DNA of 64,000 bases from Pseudomonas triticifolii (GCF_014358015.1 NZ_JACONV010000002.1:496001-560000), one strand, 5' to 3'. Shown: positions 27,373-35,401, counted from the first letter of the stretch. Numbers and translations are program-made. The notes: a model not told the origin generated them from the letters alone.

Positions 27373-27399
27373 AGCCGCTGCGTATGCAGCGGCTTTTTT
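27373..27399 (+). terminator. Rho-independent terminator
   Basis: Perfect 9-bp arms (agccgctgc and gcagcggct) with a four-base loop are followed by six T. It lies 140 bases after the sirB1 stop. The distance leaves room for a small RNA transcribed from the gap. Confidence 0.88.
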
Positions 27400-27417
27400 C
27401 CGTCCGCAAAGAACGGC

Positions 27418-27975
27418 TCAGGCTTTGGTGTGGACCGCACTGGGTTTGACCCCGTTTTTTTCATCATTGCGGATTTTGCGTATATCGGGGCTGTCTCCGG
27501 ATTGTGCGAAGACGTGAAGGTTCTGAATGATATGAATGGCTCTGATGTAGTCGGGCAGTAACACATTGGCGTAAGGATCGCCCATCGACGTCTTTTCTTT
27601 CATATCGATAATGCGGCCTGCGAAGAACTCAAGTGCATTCATTTCCTTGTCCGCATTGAGCACGTTGCCTTTTTTGTCGAACTCGTCACCGGCACGGTTC
27701 AACAGTTCCGCGGTGTGATTGTCGATGAAACCGAACTTGTACAGCATCATGCCCGCCTTGCCGAGTTGCCTGGGGGTGATCTGTTCGGGATTGAAATCCT
27801 TGAACAAGGGTTTCAATTTACGTTTTTCCATTTCGAACGAGTTGAGCGCAATCGCGTTCTCGCCGACCTCCCTGAGCACCTGACTGACCTGAACGGAAGC
27901 TTTCTTGTTCTTGACCCGTGGCGGGGGTGTCTGGATTTCAAAGGGCGGAAGGTCGCCCCAGATTGATCTGGCCAT
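27418..27975 (-). CDS. Unrecognised protein, 185 residues
   Basis: I do not recognise this protein. It is soluble, mostly helical and highly charged, with no signal peptide or membrane helix. The N-terminus is Pro-rich (PPFEIQTPPPRVKNKKAS). A central block reads like a folded domain (FNPEQITPRQLGKAGMMLYK; LNADKEMNALEFFAGRIIDM; LLPDYIRAIHIIQNLHVFA). The ribosome site GGAGA is well placed but lies in the arm of a perfect hairpin at 27979-28020, so translation may be switched. The upstream 200 bases are AT-rich. It could be an accessory or secreted protein; I found no hrp box. Confidence 0.6.
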   Translation of the reverse strand: MARSIWGDLPPFEIQTPPPRVKNKKASVQVSQVLREVGENAIALNSFEMEKRKLKPLFKDFNPEQITPRQLGKAGMMLYKFGFIDNHTAELLNRAGDEFDKKGNVLNADKEMNALEFFAGRIIDMKEKTSMGDPYANVLLPDYIRAIHIIQNLHVFAQSGDSPDIRKIRNDEKNGVKPSAVHTKA

Positions 27976-27978
27976 AAT

Positions 27979-28020
27979 GTTCTCCGATTATCAAAGCGTT
28001 CAGCAGTCATATCGGAGAAC
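27979..28020 (-). promoter_or_regulatory. Hairpin that sequesters the ribosome binding site of the 27418-27975 gene
   Basis: Read on the minus strand, gttctccgat (28020-28011) pairs perfectly over 10 bp with atcggagaac (27988-27979), around a 22-base loop. The second arm contains the GGAG ribosome site, six bases before the ATG. In mRNA the SD would be buried, so an RNA switch, thermometer-like melting or a trans-acting factor may be needed. The loop also carries an out-of-frame ATG at 28010. Confidence 0.6.
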
Positions 28021-28210
28021 GGGTGATTTAATGAATAGCGTTAAAAAAATCCATACCTGACTTACTTGAATAACGGAAAAACCCTACAACACCATTAGAT
28101 ATTTCTTACTCTGAAGACAACTGACGCCTCAGGAAATATAAATATATACGTCATGCTGGATAGACCGAGGCGAAACAGTCCTGCTTCACCCGGCCTGCTA
28201 TCACGGAAAC

Positions 28211-29122
28211 TTACCCCACAGACTTCTGCAAATTGGCCATCATTTCTTTCAATGCCTCGATATTGTCTGCCGGGTGTGCCGCGCCTTCAAAATCACCAAT
28301 GGCCTGCCAGTGGTCGGCGACATCCTGCGGGCTGAAGCCCGCGTGAGGATCAAAACAGGCACCCAGGCTGCGCTCCCAACGAACCTTGCCGATCCAGCCG
28401 CCGCCCACTTCGAACAGGCTGCCGCTTTCCTGGCAAGACTCACTGCCCAGATACACCACCAGAGGGCTGACCAGTTCGGGCTTGAGCAACTCGAATACAT
28501 TGGCCGGTATCAGGCCCTCGGTCATGCGCGTGCCGCCGGTCGGGGCGATGGCGTTGACGAATATCCGGTTCTTGCGTCCTTCCAGCGCCAGGGTACGCGT
28601 CAGGCCATACAGCCCAAGTTTTGCCGTCGCGTAGTTGGACTGCCCGAAATTGCCGTAAATGCCTGACGTTGATGACGTGAAAATAACCCGGCCAAAATTC
28701 TGCTCGCGCAGATAAGGCCATGCCGCGTGAGTGACTTTGTAGGCACCTTCCACATGCACGCGATAAACCAGGTCCCAGTCGGCGTCCTCCATCTTGGCGA
28801 AGGTCTTGTCCCGAAGAATGCCAGCGTTGTTGACCACGACGTCGATGCGGCCGAACGCGTCCAGCGCATGCTGGACAATGTGCCCGCCGTCGGTGACCGA
28901 GTCATGGTTGGCGACCGCCGTGCCACCTGCTTCGCGAATCTCTGCCACCACACGGTCGGCAGCCGAGGCATTGGCACCTTCGCCGTGCGCCGAGCCACCC
29001 AGGTCGTTGACCACCACCCGGGCCCCGTGCTTTGCGAACAGCAGCGCATGGGCGCGCCCAAGGCCGCCACCGGCGCCTGTCACAACGACCACTTTGTCTT
29101 CAAAACGCACGGACTCGCTCAT
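28211..29122 (-). CDS. Short-chain dehydrogenase, (3R)-hydroxyacyl-CoA dehydrogenase-like (MFE-2 type)
   Basis: This is a 303-residue SDR. The cofactor motif TGAGGGLGRAHALLFAKHGA is at about 15-35, NNAG is at about 95, and the catalytic Ser and YxxxK are in SSTSGIYGNFGQSNYATAK. The sequence RVVVNDLGGSAHGEG and a C-terminal extension (WERSLGACFDPHAGFS to the end) are like the dehydrogenase part of peroxisomal-type multifunctional enzymes, which oxidise 3-hydroxyacyl-CoA. The start at 29122 (MSESVRFEDK) is the family start; upstream codons look non-coding. No fatty-acid genes are adjacent, so the substrate is inferred only from family. Confidence 0.82.
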   Translation of the reverse strand: MSESVRFEDKVVVVTGAGGGLGRAHALLFAKHGARVVVNDLGGSAHGEGANASAADRVVAEIREAGGTAVANHDSVTDGGHIVQHALDAFGRIDVVVNNAGILRDKTFAKMEDADWDLVYRVHVEGAYKVTHAAWPYLREQNFGRVIFTSSTSGIYGNFGQSNYATAKLGLYGLTRTLALEGRKNRIFVNAIAPTGGTRMTEGLIPANVFELLKPELVSPLVVYLGSESCQESGSLFEVGGGWIGKVRWERSLGACFDPHAGFSPQDVADHWQAIGDFEGAAHPADNIEALKEMMANLQKSVG

Positions 29123-29233
29123 TGCTGGCTCCACTGGCAGAGGAATATAGGCAATGAGTGTCGTCCAGCACCGCACGCGTCACAATCAATACGGCCGCCG
29201 CTGAATGGTGCGCGATAACGCAGCGCGATAGTT

Positions 29234-29686
29234 TCAGCCCAGGTGCGTGATGAACTCGGCGAGCCATGGTTCGGCATCGCTTTCAGGCGTCACGCTCTCG
29301 CTCGCATCGAGTTGCAGCAGCGGTTGCACCTGATTGACACCCAGCTCTGCGAACAGCTCACGCAACTGCTCGCCGCCCGCGCAGAACGTATCGCCGTAAC
29401 TGGCGTCTCCCAGACCGATCACACCACCCGGCAGCCCACGCAGGGCAGCGGGCAATTGGTCCCGAAGCTGGGAGTAGATCGGCATGATGTTGTCCGGCAG
29501 CTCGCCCATTCCCGTGGTCGAGGTCACCGCCAGCAGCGCCTGAGGCTCGAAGGCCAACAGTTCGGGCAGGGTGATACGTGGGTTGAGCAATGCCTCGTGT
29601 CCGGCCGAACGCAACAGGGCGCCAGCATGCCGGGCCACCTCTTCGGCCGATCCGTAGACCGAACCGCATATAATGGCGACTCTCAT
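29234..29686 (-). CDS. Flavodoxin (MioC-like)
   Basis: This is a 150-residue FMN-binding electron carrier. The phosphate-binding loop is GSVYGSAEEVARH near residue 8, and the isoalloxazine loops are TSTTGMGELPDN (about 55) and GLGDASYGDTFCAGG (about 90). Length and sequence suit the MioC-type short flavodoxins found as single genes in Pseudomonas. Its partner is unknown. It diverges from the LOV gene with about 150 bases between, so co-regulation is possible. Confidence 0.88.
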   Translation of the reverse strand: MRVAIICGSVYGSAEEVARHAGALLRSAGHEALLNPRITLPELLAFEPQALLAVTSTTGMGELPDNIMPIYSQLRDQLPAALRGLPGGVIGLGDASYGDTFCAGGEQLRELFAELGVNQVQPLLQLDASESVTPESDAEPWLAEFITHLG

Positions 29687-29838
29687 GACTCATCCTTTGG
29701 CAGTTTGAAAAAGGGCGACAGTATGCCCCAGGCATGGACGTCATTTCAGCCCTGTCCAGTCAGGCATGACAACGTGACTCGCACTCTGGCCGCTCGCGGC
29801 TCTAGAATGTAGCGCTGAACTATCAGGACGGGTACGCG

Positions 29839-30294
29839 ATGATCAGTGCAACCTTGCTGCAACAGGTAATAGACGCTTCGACCGACGGTATCGTCGTTGC
29901 CGAGCAGGAAGGTGAAGACACCATCCTGATCTATGCCAATAAGGGCTTTACCGCGCTCACCGGTTACTCCCCGGAGGAAGTCCTCTATCAGGACTGTCGA
30001 TTTCTCCAGGCAACCGACAGCCAGCCCGAGGCACTTGAGGCGATCCATAACGCAATACGCGACGGTCAGTCTTGCCGTCAGATCCTGCGCAACTACCGCA
30101 AGGACGGCGGTACGTTCTGGAACGAGCTGTCTATCACGCCGGTGCGCAACGAAGCCGACCAGTTGATGTATTACATCGGCATTCAGAAAGATGTCACCAC
30201 GCAGGTGCAGAATGAGCAACGAATCGAAGAACTTGTGAAACAGTTGGCAGAGGCCAGGGCAGAAATTGAAGCACTGAAAGCGGGAAATAGCTGA
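29839..30294 (+). CDS. Short LOV blue-light photoreceptor
   Basis: This 151-residue protein consists of one PAS/LOV core (about 14-118) and a C-terminal helical extension. The motif YQDCRFLQ (about 52-59) carries the photo-adduct cysteine that bonds FMN in blue light. Conserved FMN-contact residues follow in NYRKDGGTFWNELSITPV and YYIGIQKDVT. It is very like the effector-less SBW25 and PpSB1 LOV proteins of other pseudomonads. The A'alpha cap and Jalpha helix (NEQRIEELVKQLAEARAEIE) probably mediate dimerisation. It lies near a LitR-type MerR regulator; in P. putida such LOV proteins are the light sensors for class II LitR. Confidence 0.92.
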   Translation: MISATLLQQVIDASTDGIVVAEQEGEDTILIYANKGFTALTGYSPEEVLYQDCRFLQATDSQPEALEAIHNAIRDGQSCRQILRNYRKDGGTFWNELSITPVRNEADQLMYYIGIQKDVTTQVQNEQRIEELVKQLAEARAEIEALKAGNS

Positions 30295-30371
30295 AAATAC
30301 GACGAGCGGCAGGAACGTCATGCGGATCCAATGGTCTTTTTCTTCAATTACCGGTTAGTCCGAGTTACGCC

Positions 30372-30974
30372 ATGCAACCTGATTCACTCCTCACGCAAGC
30401 TGAACTGGATTTCATCCAGGGCATGCAGCGCAACCCCAAACTGAACGTGCGTGACAGCACGCGCAGTCTGCTGGTCAACGGCGGCGTGCAGATCCAGGAT
30501 TTGTTGACGCGCCTGGCGGCTCATGAGCAGGTGACCATCCACGCCCAGTTCAAGAACCAGCAGATGAATTTCCCGCTGCATCTGGTGGAAGATGAATTTC
30601 ACGCGCTGCACCTTGAACTGGGCGCGCCCAGCATTTTCGAGGAAGGGCCGCAGATTCGCCCATGGCGCCTTGTGCTGGAAGAGCCCGTACCACTGGAAAC
30701 CGAAAAAGGCGCGCTGACGTCGCTTTGGGTTCATGAACTTTCGTTCAAGGGCGTTTTGCTGGAATGCCGAAAGCAGCGCAAGCTGCCGAAGCACTTTGTT
30801 GCCTGGTTCAATCCGCCGGGGCTGGTGCCGATCGCCATGCGCGGCAAGCTCGAACGCCTCAAGGACAATAACATCGGGGCCTATCGCCTAAGTCAAAACA
30901 AGGAAGATGCAGAGCGATTGCGCCAGTACATTTTGCAGGAACACCAGCGCATACACCCCGCCTTGCACGGCTAA
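30372..30974 (+). CDS. PilZ-like domain protein, candidate c-di-GMP effector
   Basis: This is a 200-residue soluble protein. The first half (about 25-95) looks like a YcgR-N fold (LLTRLAAHEQVTIHAQFKNQ). The second half resembles PilZ: WVHELSFKGVLLEC corresponds to the D/N-x-S-x-x-G strand, followed by beta strands and a final helix (DAERLRQYILQEHQ). The expected RxxxR motif is not clear, the nearest being RPWRLVLEE, so c-di-GMP binding is uncertain. It is co-oriented with the LOV gene (78 bases between), suggesting a shared transcript. It converges with the LitR-type gene. Confidence 0.5.
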   Translation: MQPDSLLTQAELDFIQGMQRNPKLNVRDSTRSLLVNGGVQIQDLLTRLAAHEQVTIHAQFKNQQMNFPLHLVEDEFHALHLELGAPSIFEEGPQIRPWRLVLEEPVPLETEKGALTSLWVHELSFKGVLLECRKQRKLPKHFVAWFNPPGLVPIAMRGKLERLKDNNIGAYRLSQNKEDAERLRQYILQEHQRIHPALHG

Positions 30975-30996
30975 ACGCTCGCCCTTCTCCCCACGC

Positions 30997-31971
30997 TTAT
31001 GTGTCCATCACACCGGCCATGAACCGCCTCAACTGTTGCCGCATGGAATGACCGTCACTGCCCAGACAGCCAATGACGGACCCTGCGAGCTCTTCGCCCG
31101 CAAGATGCGCCGCTTCGCCAGCCAGTAACACCGGGCAGTCGATCGCCAGCGCCAGTCGAATCAGACGCGCGGGAAATCCTGTGGCCGGCGGGCTATTGGA
31201 AAACAGCACGAGCGCTGCTGGCTTGATCCTGTTGCACACCAGGCCAAGCTCCTCGAAAGGCTGGCCGACAGGCAATACCCGAACGCTGTGCCCGGAACTG
31301 CCCATCAGCAATCCCGCCACCCATAACTCAAGCGCCCAGCCCTGTTCGGGCAGGCCGGCAAGTAGCACACAGGACGTACCTGGCTCGATTGCCATCTGCA
31401 AACGTTGCTGAACACGGCTCTGCAGGAATGCGTCGAGGAACAGCCATTCACTGGTACACCCGAACGTATCCTTATCCAGCAGCAGGTCGCGCCAGATCGG
31501 CATGAGAATGTCTTCGAACACCACCGTCAACGAGCAGGTGGAAAACACCTGCCCATACACCTGCTCAAGTCGATGCTCATCGAACCGTCCGATGGCTTCA
31601 CGCAACATCGCCTGCCAACGGGCCCGGTCGGTTAGCGATATCGGGTCGAGTGACGTATCGGACTGAACAGGGGCGTTCTCGGTACGCGCCAGCATCCTGC
31701 TCACTTTGCTGACCGCAACGCCGCGCTCTGTCCAGGCCAGGATACGACGCACGGTCTCGATATCCGACGACGAATAAAGACGATGCCCACTTGCAGTGCG
31801 CGTGGGCTGAATCAACCCATAGCGACGCTCCCAGGCACGCAGCGTGACCGGGTTGATGCCCGTCAGCCGGGCAACTTCACGAATGGGAAACAGCTCTTTG
31901 TATTTGAAATCGGGGTCGGGATCCTTTCCGACAATACTGTCATGGGTGGAATGGCTCATACCGATCGTCAC
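30997..31971 (-). CDS. MerR-family regulator, class II LitR type (no B12 motif seen)
   Basis: This 324-residue regulator has an N-terminal MerR winged helix (about 27-95, FPIREVARLTGINPVTLRAW then RRYGLIQPTRTASGHRLY). The C-terminal half resembles the cap and cobalamin-binding domains of LitR/CarH. The histidine motif that ligates B12 (E/DxHxxG) is absent; the matching place reads LPEQGWALE. This fits class II LitR, which depends on a LOV partner in place of B12, and the LOV gene lies 700 bases away. It diverges from the gene at 32193, the likely target. A start at 31959 (MSHSTHDS) is equally possible. Confidence 0.8.
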   Translation of the reverse strand: MTIGMSHSTHDSIVGKDPDPDFKYKELFPIREVARLTGINPVTLRAWERRYGLIQPTRTASGHRLYSSSDIETVRRILAWTERGVAVSKVSRMLARTENAPVQSDTSLDPISLTDRARWQAMLREAIGRFDEHRLEQVYGQVFSTCSLTVVFEDILMPIWRDLLLDKDTFGCTSEWLFLDAFLQSRVQQRLQMAIEPGTSCVLLAGLPEQGWALELWVAGLLMGSSGHSVRVLPVGQPFEELGLVCNRIKPAALVLFSNSPPATGFPARLIRLALAIDCPVLLAGEAAHLAGEELAGSVIGCLGSDGHSMRQQLRRFMAGVMDT

Positions 31972-32192
31972 TTATTAGCGTGCCCCACATTGTAAACAGC
32001 CTCATCGAGAGGTCTATTTCGGCAACCTTAAGGTCTGAGTCCCGTGACCTGTCATAAAGTTCTACTTGTTTTAACGGGATTCGGGAATAATCCTTGCTTG
32101 CTTCTGACTGAAGCTGACGCGGCCCACCACCCCGGTGCCCTGTCATGTGACCTCCCTATCCGGGAATCTCACGCCTCTACCGGAGATACACA

Positions 32193-32762
32193 ATGTCTAC
32201 CTCACCCGTCACGCTGATGGTCGCGCGCCGTGTTGCCCATGGCCGCTATCAAGAGTTGATCGCCTGGCTGCATGAGGGCGAACAACTGGCTACCGACTTT
32301 CCCGGCTACCTCGGCTCCGGCGTGCTGGCTCCTCCGCCGGGAGACGATGAATTCCAGATTATCTTCCGCTTTGCCGACGAGCAGACCATGCACACCTGGG
32401 AGCATTCCGCGTCGCGACGCTCCTGGCTGGTGCGCGGCAGTGGTCTCTTTGCCCAACCCTCAGAGCATCGAGTGAGCGGCATAGACGGATGGTTCGGAAC
32501 TGCCGATCAACGCCCGCCACGCTGGAAACAGGCCGTCGCGATATGGCTTGCCTTCTTCCCGGTGTCGTTGATCTTCAACTTTCTGCTGGGCCCACTGCTC
32601 AATCATCTTGATCTGCTGCCACGCATCATGATCAGCACAGCCGTGCTGACGCCGCTGATGGTGTACCTGTTCATCCCGCTGTCCACACGCCTGCTCGCCC
32701 GCTGGCTGCAGAACTCGCCAGCCCCGGCTGCACGCAGAACGCACTCCGCCTCCTCCCGATAA
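32193..32762 (+). CDS. Antibiotic-biosynthesis-monooxygenase-domain membrane protein
   Basis: This is a 189-residue protein. An ABM ferredoxin-like domain (about 1-105: VTLMVARRVAHGRYQELIAW; FQIIFRFADEQTMHTWEHS; RRSWLVRGSGLF) is followed by two membrane helices (about 118-138 and 150-170). This two-part layout is common in Pseudomonas; no substrate is known. It is divergent from the LitR-type regulator with 221 bases between, so it is probably light-controlled. A ribosome site (accggagataca) precedes the ATG. Confidence 0.78.
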   Translation: MSTSPVTLMVARRVAHGRYQELIAWLHEGEQLATDFPGYLGSGVLAPPPGDDEFQIIFRFADEQTMHTWEHSASRRSWLVRGSGLFAQPSEHRVSGIDGWFGTADQRPPRWKQAVAIWLAFFPVSLIFNFLLGPLLNHLDLLPRIMISTAVLTPLMVYLFIPLSTRLLARWLQNSPAPAARRTHSASSR

Positions 32763-32771
32763 CCGCGACAA

Positions 32772-32804
32772 GACCTGTACAGGATTCACAAATCGGTACA
32801 GGTC
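32772..32804. repeat. GTAC-containing inverted repeat after the ABM gene
   Basis: Perfect 9-bp arms, gacctgtac (32772-32780) and gtacaggtc (32796-32804), are separated by 15 bases. No T run follows, so it is not a standard terminator. The TGTACA core resembles LitR/CarH-type operator half-sites, and the folM-folE-folX operon starts downstream. Operator or mRNA-end hairpin are both open. Confidence 0.5.
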
Positions 32805-32894
32805 CTGCCACGTCGCAAAAACCGATCAAACCCTTATTTTCGCCCGGCAGACGCGCCATTCGCACAATGAGCGGCAGTCTTGTGGCAATCAGGG

Positions 32895-32921
32895 TTGTAC
32901 AAAAAAATTCTCTGGTATAAG
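32895..32921 (+). promoter_or_regulatory. Candidate promoter/operator of folM-folE-folX
   Basis: TTGTAC (32895-32900) and TATAAG (32916-32921) resemble -35 and -10 boxes but are only 15 bases apart, shorter than optimum. The same stretch contains TGTACA and GGTATA separated by 12 bases, which is similar to LitR-type half-sites. It is 91 bases upstream of folM. Confidence 0.35.
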
Positions 32922-33011
32922 TTTACCGTCAGTCTGGACAACATTTTGAAGCAGGTTGTTTTCCGACTGGATTGCAGATGCCCTCTCACCAACCCGATGC
33001 GTGAACTGCCG

Positions 33012-33722
33012 ATGGACATTTCTTCTGCCCCGATCCTGATCACCGGCGCCAGCCAGCGTGTGGGTCTGCATTGCGCACAGCGTCTACTGGAGCAAGGGCA
33101 GCCGGTCATCATCAGCTACCGCAGCGAGCGGCCGAGTGTCGATGAGCTGCGTCGGGCAGGCGCTGTCGCCCTCAAGGGTGATTTCGCGACCGAAGCGGGC
33201 ATCATGGCGTTTATCGCCGAGCTGAAAAACCATACCGACCGTCTGCGTGCCATCGTGCACAACGCTTCCGAATGGCTGACGGAAACGCCAGGCGAGGAAG
33301 CGGAACAATTTGCCCGCATGTTCAGCGTACACATGCTTGCGCCTTATCTGATCAACCTGCACTGCGCGCCGTTGCTGCACGCCAGCGAGGTGGCCGACAT
33401 CGTTCACATCAGCGACGACGTCACGCGCAAAGGCAGCAGCAAGCACATCGCGTATTGCGCCAGCAAGGCAGGCCTGGAAAGCCTGACACTGTCATTCGCC
33501 GCTCGGCTCGCGCCGCGCATCAAGGTCAATGGCATTGCTCCGGCACTGCTGATGTTCCAACCCAAGGACGACGCAGCATATCGCGCCAAAGCCCTCGCCA
33601 AGTCGGCGCTGGGCATAGAGCCTGGTGCAGAAGTGATCTACCAGAGCCTGCGCTACCTTCTGGACAGCACTTATGTCACCGGCACAACACTGACCGTAAA
33701 CGGCGGACGGCACGTCAAGTAG
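33012..33722 (+). CDS. folM: Dihydromonapterin reductase
   Basis: This is a 236-residue SDR that reduces dihydromonapterin (and dihydrofolate) with NADPH. It has TGASQRVGLHCAQRLLEQ (cofactor loop), NASEW in the NNAG position, and the active-site ISDDVTRKGSS with YCASKAG. The Arg in the TGASQR loop suits NADPH, as in FolM. It heads folM-folE-folX, the tetrahydromonapterin route that supplies phenylalanine hydroxylase in pseudomonads. The start at 33012 (MDISSAP) is preferred to the ATG at 32997. Confidence 0.85.
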   Translation: MDISSAPILITGASQRVGLHCAQRLLEQGQPVIISYRSERPSVDELRRAGAVALKGDFATEAGIMAFIAELKNHTDRLRAIVHNASEWLTETPGEEAEQFARMFSVHMLAPYLINLHCAPLLHASEVADIVHISDDVTRKGSSKHIAYCASKAGLESLTLSFAARLAPRIKVNGIAPALLMFQPKDDAAYRAKALAKSALGIEPGAEVIYQSLRYLLDSTYVTGTTLTVNGGRHVK

Positions 33723-33743
33723 GCCGCCCCGAGGATCAATCTG

Positions 33744-34307
33744 ATGAGTTTATCCCTGCCACAGCATTATCGAGACATTCTGGTCGGCCTCGGTGAAGAT
33801 CCGGATCGCGAAGGTCTTCTGGACACACCAAAGCGCGCCGCCAAGGCGATGCAGTACCTGTGTCATGGCTACACCCAGAGCGTTGAAGAAATCGTCAACG
33901 GCGCCCTGTTCGCGTCAGACAACGATGAAATGGTCATCGTCCAGAACATCGAGCTGTACTCGTTGTGCGAACACCACCTGCTGCCCTTCATCGGCAAGGC
34001 CCACGTCGCTTACATTCCGACCGGCAAGGTGGTGGGTCTGTCCAAGATCGCACGCATCGTGGACATGTTCGCCCGGCGCCTGCAGATTCAGGAGAACCTG
34101 ACGCGCCAGATCGCCGAGGCGATCCGGGACGTGACCGGTGCGTCCGGCGTGGCTGTTGTGATCGAGGCCAAGCACATGTGCATGATGATGCGCGGTGTCG
34201 AAAAGCAGAACTCGACCATGAACACTTCGGTCATGCTGGGTGCTTTTCGCGAATCGAGCACGACGCGCATGGAGTTCCTGCAACTGATCGGAAGGAGCAA
34301 AGAGTAA
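33744..34307 (+). CDS. folE: GTP cyclohydrolase I
   Basis: This 187-residue enzyme converts GTP to dihydroneopterin triphosphate, the first step of pterin and folate synthesis. The zinc site is in [19 protein letters not shown]. The active site continues in [20 protein letters not shown] and [13 protein letters not shown]. The length suits a bacterial FolE1. It lies 21 bases after folM and overlaps folX by one base (TAATG). The pairing with folM and folX points to monapterin synthesis more than to folate supply. Confidence 0.94.
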   Translation: MSLSLPQHYRDILVGLGEDPDREGLLDTPKRAAKAMQYLCHGYTQSVEEIVNGALFASDNDEMVIVQNIELYSLCEHHLLPFIGKAHVAYIPTGKVVGLSKIARIVDMFARRLQIQENLTRQIAEAIRDVTGASGVAVVIEAKHMCMMMRGVEKQNSTMNTSVMLGAFRESSTTRMEFLQLIGRSKE

Positions 34308-34678
34308 TGGCACGCCTGGAACCCGGCACCGCACGCATTCGCGTCAAGGACCTGCGCCTGCGCACCTTCATTGGCATCAATGAAGACGAGATCCTCAACA
34401 AGCAGGACGTGTTGATCAACCTGACGATTCTGTATGCAGCTCAGGAAGCGGTCCGCGACAACGATATCGAACACGCGCTCAACTACCGCACTATCACCAA
34501 GGCGATCATTCAGCATGTGGAAGGCAATCGCTTTGCATTGCTGGAAAGATTGACCCAGGAAGTGCTCGATCTGGTGATGACCCATCAGGCCGTGACGTAC
34601 GCTGAAGTGGAAGTCGACAAGCCGCATGCGCTGCGTTTTGCCGAGTCAGTCTCGATCACGCTCGCCGGTCAACGCTGA
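34307..34678 (+). CDS. folX: Dihydroneopterin triphosphate 2'-epimerase
   Basis: This is a 123-residue paralogue of dihydroneopterin aldolase (FolB) that epimerises dihydroneopterin triphosphate towards dihydromonapterin. Family motifs are [34 protein letters not shown] and [13 protein letters not shown]. The context after folM and folE favours FolX over FolB. The ATG overlaps the folE stop by one base, so translation is coupled. Confidence 0.87.
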   Translation: MARLEPGTARIRVKDLRLRTFIGINEDEILNKQDVLINLTILYAAQEAVRDNDIEHALNYRTITKAIIQHVEGNRFALLERLTQEVLDLVMTHQAVTYAEVEVDKPHALRFAESVSITLAGQR

Positions 34679-34722
34679 AACTCTTATCATGACGCGACTT
34701 TACTGACTGAAAAGAGCCCGTC

Positions 34723-35019
34723 ATGACCGAGCAAGAACGCCTCGAACTCGAAGCCGCCGCCTTTCGCCGACTGGTCGCGCATCTGGACAGCCGCAAGGAT
34801 GTCCAGAACATCGACTTGATGAACCTGTCCGGCTTCTGCCGCAACTGCCTGTCCAAATGGTACAAGGCCGCCGCAGACGAAAAACACATCGACATCAGCC
34901 TCGATGACGCCCGTGAAGTGGTCTACGGCATGCCGTACAGCGAGTGGAAAGCTCACTACCAGAAAGAAGCCAGCGCCGAGCAACAGGCTGCCTTCAGTAA
35001 GGAACCCAAGCATGACTGA
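34723..35019 (+). CDS. DUF1244 protein
   Basis: This 98-residue soluble protein belongs to DUF1244, with the conserved VQNIDLMNLSGFCRNCLSKWY (two cysteines in FCRNC) and YGMPYSEWKAHYQ. The CxxC-like pair may bind metal, but no function is known to me. It overlaps the HopJ gene by eight bases, so the two are one transcription and translation unit. Confidence 0.85.
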   Translation: MTEQERLELEAAAFRRLVAHLDSRKDVQNIDLMNLSGFCRNCLSKWYKAAADEKHIDISLDDAREVVYGMPYSEWKAHYQKEASAEQQAAFSKEPKHD

Positions 35020-35353
35020 CCTGAACACCCTGCGCACACAGCTGCGCAGCGGCGAACACGCTTTCGCTGACACCCTGGCTTTCATCGCCGATACGTATGA
35101 CTACCAGCCACAAGCATTCCGTAATGGCGACGTCGACAACGCATCGGGCCAGAACGAAGGCTCGTGCAAGACCCTGGGCATGGCCCTGCTGGAAGGCCTG
35201 AGCGACGAAGAAGCGTTACTCGCATTCGGCGAACACTACCGTTCGGTAGTCGCTACGCCAGAGGGCAGCGACCACGGCAACATTCGCGCCCTGATCAAGC
35301 ACGGCCTGGCAGGCGTGAAGTTCGAAGGTGAACCGCTGAAACGTAAAGGCTGA
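35012..35353 (+). CDS. hopJ: HopJ-family protein (type III effector family by name)
   Basis: This 113-residue protein matches the HopPmaJ/HopJ family: FADTLAFIADTYDYQPQAF, NEGSCKTLGMALLEGLSDEE and GSDHGNIRALIKHGL. The family was named from P. syringae but occurs in many non-pathogens, usually after DUF1244 as here. No hrp box precedes the pair. Secretion by the type III system is therefore doubtful, and a housekeeping role is at least as likely. REP elements and a strong terminator follow. Confidence 0.82.
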   Translation: MTDLNTLRTQLRSGEHAFADTLAFIADTYDYQPQAFRNGDVDNASGQNEGSCKTLGMALLEGLSDEEALLAFGEHYRSVVATPEGSDHGNIRALIKHGLAGVKFEGEPLKRKG

Positions 35354-35401
35354 AACAGCCGGCTACTCCGCGACAGGCCCATGGGCATATCACGCGTGCC
35401 T

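Noticed and set aside
27976..28210. Possible HrpL promoter before the 27418-27975 gene
   Set aside because: No GGAACC or CCACNNA pair on the minus strand; only the SD-masking hairpin stands out.
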